From Bacillota bacterium (GTDB taxonomy: Bacteria; Bacillota; Clostridia; Peptostreptococcales; Anaerovoracaceae): DNA of 11,236 bases. The stretch spans positions 1-11,236 of the forward strand of contig JAEDNK010000046.1 in NCBI GenBank assembly GCA_016302545.1. The letters run 5' to 3'. The notes beneath the pieces were generated by a model. It was not told where the DNA came from, did no database searches, and saw nothing but the letters and a program-made list of their open reading frames with translations. Numbering within the stretch: the first letter of the stretch is position 1; each line of letters starts with the position of its first letter. Of this stretch, positions 5,409 through 11,236 are shown one piece after another. The position numbers and the translations under genes were made by a program.

Positions 5409-6722
5409 CTATTTTTCTTTCTTATTAAACAAGAATATGAACACCACAGCCGACACCGCCATGAGCATCGGATAGAACACATAAGGGATTATTGCGTATG
5501 TGGTGATTCCCGCAGCGGCTGCCGCATACAGAAGCTGGGCTCCGTAAGGTATAAGGCCCTGAACCACCGATGCAAAGATGTCAAGGAGTGAAGCCGTTCT
5601 ACGAGGATCGATGTCATATTCCATGCTGATTTCTTTTGCGATAGGTCCTGCCAGAACAATGGCAATGGTATTGTTTGCAGTGGCAAGGTCTACTCCTGCA
5701 ACCAGAGCCGCAATGCTTATCTGTGCGCCCTTTTTAGTCTTGGTATTTTTATGTATAAAGTGCAGAATTGCGTCTATACCGCCGAATTCCCTTACCAGAG
5801 CGGCAATAGCAGCCACGGTGATGGATATTACCGTTATGTCGTACATGGAGGTTACGCCCGCGCCTATGCTTGTGAAAATTTCACTTACAGCCATAGCTCC
5901 GGTGGCGACACCTGCGATTACAGAAGTTACCGTTCCCACAATCAGTACCACGAAAACATTTATTCCAACAAGAGCTCCCACCAGCACGAGGATATACGGT
6001 ACAACCTGCCATATATTATATTCCCCCAGCTCCACCTGTGACGAGCCGTGCATGGTCATGACAAAATATATAATCGCGCTGACAACAGCGGCAGGAAGGA
6101 CGATCTTAAAGTTCATTTTGAACTTGTCGCTCATTTCACAGCCTTGAGTCCTGACAGCGGCAATAGTCGTATCGGAAATCATTGAAAGGTTGTCGCCGAA
6201 CATGGCTCCGGAGACCACCGCCCCAAGACACAGCGCCATTGGAAAATCAGTAGCCTCGCTTATACCTACCGCAATAGGCGCAAGGGCAACGATGGTTCCT
6301 ACAGATGTACCCATGGAAATGGAAATGAAGCAACCGATTAAAAACAGCCCCAGCACTGCAAACTGACTAGGTATGAGAGAAAGTCCCAGATAAACCGTGC
6401 TGTCCGCACCTCCCGCAGCGGTAACCGCTCCGCTGAAGGCTCCGGCAGTAAGGAAAATAAGGCACATTGTCACTACATTGTCGTCGCCGACGCCCTTAGT
6501 GCAAACTTTTATCTTTTCATTAAAGCTGAGCTTAGGGTTCTGCACGAAAGCCACCGCAAGGGCTATAAGAAAAGCCACTATGGTCGGCATGGCATAGAAA
6601 TCCTTTGCTATAATTCCGCTTCCTATAAACAGAACCAAAAACACTATAATCGGCAAAAGCGCCGCAAAATTCCCCTTTTTCTCCTCCAAAACAGCATCTT
6701 GTCTCTCTTTTTCACTCATCAT
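5409..6722 (-). CDS. NhaC-family Na+/H+ antiporter
   Basis: This 437-residue polytopic membrane protein probably exchanges sodium (or a metabolite) for protons or sodium across the cytoplasmic membrane. It shows about ten to twelve hydrophobic segments from residue 20 to 432. It carries the NhaC-family signature GAMFGDNLSMISDTTIAA (172-189), the conserved SMGTSVGTIVALAP region (136-149), a matching motif in the second half, ATANNTIAIVLAGP (348-360), and YGAQLLYAAAAA (393-404). The family includes Na+/H+, malate/lactate and other antiporters, so the exact substrate is open. Two ATGs stand in a row; the first (6722) is used, 12 bases after GGAG. It is the last gene of a five-gene operon, 33 bases after the DHHW gene, and ends at the bidirectional terminator. 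It may simply share transcription with the acylation genes. Confidence 0.88.
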   Translation of the reverse strand: MMSEKERQDAVLEEKKGNFAALLPIIVFLVLFIGSGIIAKDFYAMPTIVAFLIALAVAFVQNPKLSFNEKIKVCTKGVGDDNVVTMCLIFLTAGAFSGAVTAAGGADSTVYLGLSLIPSQFAVLGLFLIGCFISISMGTSVGTIVALAPIAVGISEATDFPMALCLGAVVSGAMFGDNLSMISDTTIAAVRTQGCEMSDKFKMNFKIVLPAAVVSAIIYFVMTMHGSSQVELGEYNIWQVVPYILVLVGALVGINVFVVLIVGTVTSVIAGVATGAMAVSEIFTSIGAGVTSMYDITVISITVAAIAALVREFGGIDAILHFIHKNTKTKKGAQISIAALVAGVDLATANNTIAIVLAGPIAKEISMEYDIDPRRTASLLDIFASVVQGLIPYGAQLLYAAAAAGITTYAIIPYVFYPMLMAVSAVVFIFLFNKKEK

Positions 6723-6755
6723 CTGTAATTCTTTCTCCTTTTCCGGTCCACGCTG

Positions 6756-7907
6756 CTATTTCAGCAGTGAACCTGTAAACACCATTTTTTCCTTTGCAAA
6801 GTTATTTACGCTGTAAACAAGCAGCACCCGGTCATACTCTTCAGCAAGGCGTGAAATATCCCCGCGATAGAATCTCGTATCCACCATGGTTATCTTTGAG
6901 AAATCATCGAGGAGGAAGGGTATCATGGAATTGGCGAAGGAGTCCTTTACAATCAGAAGCTTTTCGCCCTCCTGCCCGACCTGTGCCCATGGACCTGTTT
7001 CAATGTCTACCTGGGCGTAATTACCCCCAAAGTAAACTGCGTATTTATCCTTTTGACTGAGGTATTCATCGAAGTACAGAGAACCATACTCCTTTCCTTC
7101 GATTTCAACCCTTAAATCGGCGCCTCGCGCAGCAGCCGATGTTTCTATAATATCAGTTTCCAGGGTTTTTAGCAACACTTTTGAATATAATGTACCCTTA
7201 AAATTGCGGGAAAGGACTTCCATCTCACCGGCTGAAATCCGGCGGGCGCTTTCCGCTTTTCCGGCTGCAGCCAGAAATTGTGCGGCACCTATTCGCGCTC
7301 CCCGCCCCGTCCAGTGATGATCTGTCATAAAGTAAATATTTTCGTAAGGTTTCGCCGCTATAAGGCTGTTTCTCACATCTATAAGGCCGTCTCCCAGAAG
7401 CTCTGCCGCCTGTCTGAATGCCCCGTCTTCATCAAAGGTGAGGGCATGAGCCGGCATTTTATCTGCATAAACATAAGCCGCCGTAGGGACAAGCATAGTC
7501 TGCATTTCAATTCCTTTATCACGGCACAGTCTATTGAGCTCAGCCGCCGCGTCCAGATTTTTCTTGTAGTTTTTCCAATCAAAATCTGTCTCCGTTACTC
7601 TTTCTACGCCTCTTCCGCCTATACAGAGATATATTCCGTTGATATCGCTTACTCCCAGTGCGGCCTCTGTCATACTCTTTGTTTCAACCCATTTTTTGCG
7701 GCCTATAATCTGATCGGAAAGGTACTCCTCCGATTGCTTTTCATAGCTGCCATCCAGCAGTTTTTTAACTGTCAGCTCAGGCTTTGCTGTCAGATATCTG
7801 TTTTCATCCGGTGAAAATTCCACATCAGGAGTGAGCATGGTCCCCACGCTCAGAGTCAAAAGTAAAACCGCAGCGGCAGATATTAATATTAAACTTCTTT
7901 TTTTCAT
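6756..7907 (-). CDS. DHHW-family protein (AlgJ-like, surface acylation)
   Basis: This 383-residue membrane-anchored extracytoplasmic protein has the DHHW-family layout. There is an N-terminal signal anchor (about 5-24), then SPDENRYLTAKPEL (32-45) and EYLSDQIIGRKKW (61-73). The naming motif TDHHWT lies at 195-200 and a late serine motif IVKDSFANS at 319-327. The family is related to AlgJ/AlgX, SGNH-hydrolase-fold enzymes that use an Asp-His pair and a Ser to move acetyl groups onto polysaccharides. By analogy the catalytic set here is Asp196, His198 and Ser323. It probably takes acyl groups passed across the membrane by the MBOAT protein encoded just upstream and places them on a surface polymer. 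The acceptor is unknown. The ATG follows an ideal AGGAGG at 7 bases, and the gap to the MBOAT gene is 13 bases. Confidence 0.92.
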   Translation of the reverse strand: MKKRSLILISAAAVLLLTLSVGTMLTPDVEFSPDENRYLTAKPELTVKKLLDGSYEKQSEEYLSDQIIGRKKWVETKSMTEAALGVSDINGIYLCIGGRGVERVTETDFDWKNYKKNLDAAAELNRLCRDKGIEMQTMLVPTAAYVYADKMPAHALTFDEDGAFRQAAELLGDGLIDVRNSLIAAKPYENIYFMTDHHWTGRGARIGAAQFLAAAGKAESARRISAGEMEVLSRNFKGTLYSKVLLKTLETDIIETSAAARGADLRVEIEGKEYGSLYFDEYLSQKDKYAVYFGGNYAQVDIETGPWAQVGQEGEKLLIVKDSFANSMIPFLLDDFSKITMVDTRFYRGDISRLAEEYDRVLLVYSVNNFAKEKMVFTGSLLK

Positions 7908-7920
7908 TTTTCTGCCTCCT

Positions 7921-9342
7921 CTAAAACCTGAAATAAAGGAACGGATTATATGACCCGCTCACCAGAAACGCCATTGAAAGAATTAAAATTCCCATAAACA
8001 GTACTGTTTCAATTACAGACAGAAGTACTTCCTTGTCCTTAAGTACGTCTGCTGCAGCGGTGCACACCATCTTCGGCAAAGGTGTAGAGCCGATTACACA
8101 TGCAATCAGCAGCCAGATTCTGCTTTCAAAGAAGTATATGAATGCATCATCTGCAATTTTTCCTGTACTTCCAAACATCATACCGATATAATGTGCCACA
8201 TCACCCAGGTCCTCAACGGCGAAAATCACCCAGCCGATTACAATGATAAGCAGGCTGTAGACGTGACCTATGGCTGCAGGGCATTTTTCCAATATGCGCA
8301 GCAGTCCCAGCTTTTCTATTATCAGAATAATGCCGTAGTACACGCCCCACATGACAAAATTCCAGCTGGCTCCGTGCCACAGACCGGTCAAAGCCCAGAC
8401 AATGGAAATATTCAGAAGCTGGCGCGCAATACCTTTTCTGTTTCCGCCGAGAGGGATATACACATATTCCTTGAACCATGAACTTAGGGACATATGCCAT
8501 CTGCGCCAGAATTCCGTTATGCTCCGTGAAATATACGGATAGTTGAAGTTTTCCAGATAGTCAAATCCAAAAATCTTGCCCAGACCTATGGCCATGTCCG
8601 AATATCCTGAAAAGTCAAAATAAATCTGGAAGGTAAATGCCACAGCTCCCAGCCATGCCGCTGCAGCACTGAGATTTTCCATAGAAGAAAGCTCCATCCA
8701 TACGACATAGATCTGGTTTGCCAGCAGCACTTTCTTGCCGAATCCTACGATAAATCTGCGTACGCCCTCGGCTGTCTGCTCCAGGTTGGTTCTGCGTCCC
8801 GCCAGCATTACCGCCACATCTGAATATCTCACGATAGGTCCTGCAATAAGCTGCGGGAACAGAGCTACGTACGCTCCGAAGGTTATCAGATTCTTCTGCG
8901 GCTCCACTTTGCCTCTGTAAACATCTATAATGTAGGACATGGTCTGAAAGGTATAAAACGAAATGCCTATAGGCAGTGCTATGCCCGGCAGCGTAAGTCC
9001 CGCTGCCGTCAGTCTGTTGACCGTATCCAGCACAAAATCGGTATACTTGAATATGCCCAGCAGCGCCAGATTTCCAAAAACACAGAAAATAAGCATAGGT
9101 CTGACCCTGTGCTTATTCCCCATACCCGTATGTTTTCCGATAACAAGCCCTGATGCATAGTTGAATACTATGGAAAAGATCATTATTACAATGTATTTTG
9201 GCTCGCCCCAGCCGTAAAAAACAAGGCTTGAGGCAAGCAGCACGGCATTCCTGACCTTTACCAAGCGTGCCGGCACAATGAAATATGCCAGCAGGGTCAG
9301 TGGCAGGAACGCCATTAAAAATACAGAACTGCTGAAAACCAT
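7921..9342 (-). CDS. MBOAT-family O-acyltransferase (AlgI/DltB-like)
   Basis: This 473-residue multispanning membrane protein belongs to the AlgI group of membrane-bound O-acyltransferases, which move acyl groups (commonly acetyl) from the cytoplasm to an acceptor outside. Family motifs are plain: the FSSSVFLMAFLP opening, SFYTFQTMSYIIDVYRG (128-144), PQLIAGPIVRY (163-173), FDFSGYSDMAIGLGKIFG (242-259), ITEFWRRWHMSLSSWF (275-290) and YIPLGGNRKG (295-304). The catalytic histidine region ALTGLWHGASWNF (317-329) has His323 as the residue equivalent to the essential AlgI histidine; His283 in RRWH is also conserved. Length is normal for the family. It sits between the transglutaminase-fold gene (17-base gap) and the DHHW gene (13-base gap). 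The ribosome site is AGAGG, a little far from the ATG. No alanine-activation genes of a dlt operon are present, so D-alanylation is less likely than acetylation. Confidence 0.95.
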   Translation of the reverse strand: MVFSSSVFLMAFLPLTLLAYFIVPARLVKVRNAVLLASSLVFYGWGEPKYIVIMIFSIVFNYASGLVIGKHTGMGNKHRVRPMLIFCVFGNLALLGIFKYTDFVLDTVNRLTAAGLTLPGIALPIGISFYTFQTMSYIIDVYRGKVEPQKNLITFGAYVALFPQLIAGPIVRYSDVAVMLAGRRTNLEQTAEGVRRFIVGFGKKVLLANQIYVVWMELSSMENLSAAAAWLGAVAFTFQIYFDFSGYSDMAIGLGKIFGFDYLENFNYPYISRSITEFWRRWHMSLSSWFKEYVYIPLGGNRKGIARQLLNISIVWALTGLWHGASWNFVMWGVYYGIILIIEKLGLLRILEKCPAAIGHVYSLLIIVIGWVIFAVEDLGDVAHYIGMMFGSTGKIADDAFIYFFESRIWLLIACVIGSTPLPKMVCTAAADVLKDKEVLLSVIETVLFMGILILSMAFLVSGSYNPFLYFRF

Positions 9343-9359
9343 TTATTTATAACCTCTCG

Positions 9360-10502
9360 TCATTTCATATATTTCTTTTCATATGTATCTTTTTCGTATT
9401 CTTCCGTCTGATACGAAGCGCCCTCATCCGAGCCCCAGTTAAGCTCATTGATGATTCCCGTAAGCTTTTCAGACACTTCAGGCGGTATTTCTCCGCTGCC
9501 TTCATTCCATCTGTTGATATCGAACTTATAGACAACCTTTCCGTCCAGGGAATATGCATTGCTGAAATATACGCTGCCGTTTTCCACATACATTGAGTTG
9601 CTTATGTATTCAGCCACCGACCTGTTAAAGTCGGTTCTGTCATTAAGTATCACCGCAGCAAAGCCTGCCCCTTCGTCTATGGCCTTCTTTATCGCCGCCG
9701 GTACATCATACAGATCTTCACATTGCTCGGCATTATTAAGCATGTAGCAGTATTTGGTGCCGTTGGCAGCCGGAATCTCCGAATGGTCCCAAGGCCAGTT
9801 ACCGTCATCCTTGACGCTGTCGGGAACATTGAAATATGCGTAGCTTGGCTTTGAGCCGCTGCCTCCGTCAAAGGTGACATCAACATGATACCATTCACCG
9901 TCCAGCTGTACCACATTCCATGCGTGCTCGCCCTGCTCTGTTGAATGGATTATCTTGCATGGGATATTCAGTGCGTCCATGAAAAGCTGAAATGTGGTGG
10001 CATTGCCCACGCAGATGGCGTTATGTGACCTGAGAACTCCGTAAGGCGTATAATTATCTGCCGCGGCGGAAATGGGGTTCAGTCCCTCATCGCTGTATGT
10101 AACCCATGCCCGCTGCCAGTCGTATACCGCCTTTTCCTTTTCGTAGTCTGTCATGTCTTCTGTTATTATCTCGTCTATCACTTCGGTCAGCTTATCCAGC
10201 ACGAAAGCATCTTCTGCATTAAGGCCGTCTCCGCTTCCCTGTCTGTATGCTGCTATAACCTTGCTGTCGTCATAGATTTCATGGATGTTTCCCTCAGCCT
10301 GATTTAATATCTTATTCATGCTGTCTATCATCTTGCTGTTCTGCACGAAGATTACGCCTATAAGCACCACTGCCGCAATACAGGCTATCAGTATGCTCTT
10401 TCCCTTTAATCTGTTCTTTGCCTCCGCAAAAAATTCGCAAGTATGTCTCTTTCTTATCTCAATTCTTTCTTTAAATGGAATCTTTTCGCCTTTATCAATC
10501 AT
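9360..10502 (-). CDS. Membrane-anchored transglutaminase-fold protein
   Basis: This 380-residue protein has a basic N-terminal cytoplasmic stretch (1-34), one membrane helix (about 35-53) and an extracytoplasmic transglutaminase-like domain (about 100-230). The papain-type triad is visible: Cys164 in NAICVGNA, His193 in GEHAWNVV and Asp208 in WYHVDVTFD. This fold covers protein crosslinkers but also many bacterial proteases and peptide-binding or remodelling proteins, so crosslinking should not be assumed. A C-terminal domain (about 265-335) of unknown role follows, then an acidic, lysine-rich tail (359-380). It is the second gene of the operon, between the DUF4358 lipoprotein (21-base gap) and the MBOAT acyltransferase. 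The start is the ATG at 10502, with GGAG 9 bases upstream. The triad is intact, so it is probably active. Confidence 0.9.
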   Translation of the reverse strand: MIDKGEKIPFKERIEIRKRHTCEFFAEAKNRLKGKSILIACIAAVVLIGVIFVQNSKMIDSMNKILNQAEGNIHEIYDDSKVIAAYRQGSGDGLNAEDAFVLDKLTEVIDEIITEDMTDYEKEKAVYDWQRAWVTYSDEGLNPISAAADNYTPYGVLRSHNAICVGNATTFQLFMDALNIPCKIIHSTEQGEHAWNVVQLDGEWYHVDVTFDGGSGSKPSYAYFNVPDSVKDDGNWPWDHSEIPAANGTKYCYMLNNAEQCEDLYDVPAAIKKAIDEGAGFAAVILNDRTDFNRSVAEYISNSMYVENGSVYFSNAYSLDGKVVYKFDINRWNEGSGEIPPEVSEKLTGIINELNWGSDEGASYQTEEYEKDTYEKKYMK

Positions 10503-10523
10503 TTTCCCCTGCTCCTTCTCTTA

Positions 10524-11045
10524 CTATTCAACCCCTTGGCTTATTACCTTTCTGATTTCCGCTTCGAAGCCCTCGTTATCATCGCTGATTATGAGCGCCG
10601 CATAATTACCCTGCACTATGACGGAAGCGTTGTCAAGCTTATATACCTCCTCCGGCTTGTAGCCTGCAAAAGCGCCCCGCCTTTCCTCTATTCTGTCCTG
10701 CAGCTTCTGCTTAGCCACCTGGACATCACCGTTTTCTTTCATGCACACTATGGAAATTTCATCGGCCAGTCCTCCGCTTTCGGTGTACAGTATGGCTCCG
10801 TCGCTAACATCTTTAAACTGGATTCCGTAAAGATTGTCAAAGCTGTCGTCATACAGGTCCTCTCCGTAGCTTACCAGTGTGTCAAAGCTCCCTTCCGGTG
10901 CAATTTTTTTGCATCCGTCAAGAATATCACGGCAACTGGCTTTACTGTTCTCTGATGAGCATCCTGACATGGCCATCGCCGCCAGAGCTGTCACTATAAC
11001 TAAAACAAGTGCTGCAGCCATTTTTTTGTTTTTTTTCATATCCAT
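10524..11045 (-). CDS. DUF4358 lipoprotein
   Basis: This 173-residue secreted lipoprotein begins with a basic start (MKKNKK), a hydrophobic segment (9-26) and the lipobox MSGC, with Cys29 as the lipidated residue. The rest is soluble and matches the DUF4358 pattern: GLADEISIV (92-100), the helix VAKQKLQDRIEERRGAF (110-126), GYKPEEVYKLDNASVIVQGNYAALIISDD (128-156) and a C-terminal helix. The function of DUF4358 is unknown. From general knowledge of clostridial genomes, such lipoproteins recur beside MBOAT and DHHW genes, which is also seen here, so a supporting role in surface-polymer acylation is inferred. First gene of a five-gene operon, with AAGGGGAG 5 bases before the ATG at 11045. A second in-frame ATG two codons later is possible but sits farther from that site. 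Confidence 0.88.
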   Translation of the reverse strand: MDMKKNKKMAAALVLVIVTALAAMAMSGCSSENSKASCRDILDGCKKIAPEGSFDTLVSYGEDLYDDSFDNLYGIQFKDVSDGAILYTESGGLADEISIVCMKENGDVQVAKQKLQDRIEERRGAFAGYKPEEVYKLDNASVIVQGNYAALIISDDNEGFEAEIRKVISQGVE

Positions 11046-11082
11046 TATTACTCCCCTTTCTTTCTTTTCTCATTTATATTAC

Positions 11083-11110
11083 ATTATATAGACGCTTTTG
11101 AATAGACAAA
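11083..11110 (-). promoter_or_regulatory. Promoter of the surface-acylation operon
   Basis: The minus strand has a perfect TATAAT -10 box (11083-11088) and a weaker -35, read as TTTGTC (105-110 of the 11000s, 16-base spacer) or TTGTCT (15-base spacer). It lies between the tRNA terminator and the DUF4358 gene, with the expected start about 30 bases before the ATG. No other promoter is evident in the short gaps of the following five genes. Confidence 0.6.
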
Positions 11111-11123
11111 AGTTGTAAAAATA

Positions 11124-11164
11124 TAAAAAAAATTGCCCTTCGGACCAAGTCAGCAAAAGGCAAT
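11124..11164 (-). terminator. Terminator downstream of tRNA-Phe
   Basis: A stem of ATTGCC with GGCAAT (arms at 11159-11164 and 11132-11137) is followed on the minus strand by eight T residues (11125-11132). The plus strand also has a T run beyond the hairpin. It begins about 14 bases after the tRNA 3' end and separates the tRNA transcript from the operon promoter. The loop is long (about 21 bases) and can form extra pairs. Confidence 0.75.
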
Positions 11165-11177
11165 CTTTTTTAATAAT

Positions 11178-11236
11178 TGGTGCCCAGACTCGGAATCGAA
11201 CCAAGGACACGGGGATTTTCAGTCCCCTGCTCTACC
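11178..11236 (-). tRNA. tRNA-Phe (anticodon GAA), 5' end cut off by the window
   Basis: The minus strand shows the last 59 bases of a tRNA. These are the end of the D arm (GGTAGAGC), an anticodon stem GGGGA/TCCCC around loop CTGAAAA with anticodon GAA, a T arm CTTGG/CCGAG around TTCGAAT, the 3' acceptor strand TCTGGGC, discriminator A and an encoded CCA (11178-11180). GAA in this setting decodes phenylalanine. About 17 bases, the 5' acceptor strand and most of the D arm, lie beyond the right edge. Confidence 0.95.

Noticed and set aside
528..6147. Long plus-strand and off-frame reading frames inside the minus-strand genes (for example 1159-1614, 5578-6147)
   Set aside because: They are mirror frames of well-supported genes, lack ribosome sites and show no protein-family features.
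7921..9342. dltB of a D-alanylation operon
   Set aside because: The MBOAT motifs fit, but dltA, dltC and dltD are absent and a DHHW protein follows, which fits the AlgI-type arrangement better.

Overview
The window looks like a chromosomal stretch from a low-to-moderate GC Gram-positive anaerobe of the Clostridia/Eubacteriales type. The signs are AGGAGG-type ribosome binding sites, sigma-A promoters of the TTGACA/TATAAT kind, a lipoprotein with a lipobox, a type II thymidine kinase, and secreted proteins with SH3b, cadherin-like, cohesin and dockerin modules. No insertion sequence, phage gene or CRISPR array is visible. Almost everything is encoded on the minus strand, so transcription mostly runs from high to low coordinates.

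Right edge to middle (11236 to about 5350, minus strand): the 3' part of a tRNA-Phe gene with encoded CCA and a terminator, then a promoter and a tightly packed five-gene operon. Its genes encode a DUF4358 lipoprotein, a membrane-anchored transglutaminase-fold protein, an MBOAT O-acyltransferase (AlgI/DltB-like), a DHHW (AlgJ-like SGNH-fold) protein and an NhaC-family Na+/H+ antiporter. The first four form a likely machine that transfers acyl groups across the membrane onto a surface polymer. A strong bidirectional hairpin at 5355-5382 separates this operon from the only plus-strand gene.

Middle (about 4870-5350): overlapping divergent promoters drive a small unrecognised four-helix membrane protein (plus strand) and the second operon (minus strand).

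Left operon (4870 to 240, minus strand): thymidine kinase (tdk), then a secreted SH3b/glucosaminidase autolysin ending in a type I dockerin, then a secreted protein with an N-terminal cohesin-like domain and a C-terminal membrane anchor, then an MgtC/SapB-family membrane protein, ending at a terminator at 181-219. The adjacent dockerin enzyme and membrane-anchored cohesin suggest a two-part, non-cellulosomal system that docks a cell-wall hydrolase at the cell surface. This is the most interesting feature of the window.

Left edge: a consensus minus-strand promoter (65-93), a Shine-Dalgarno site and the first nine codons of a gene that runs off the window.
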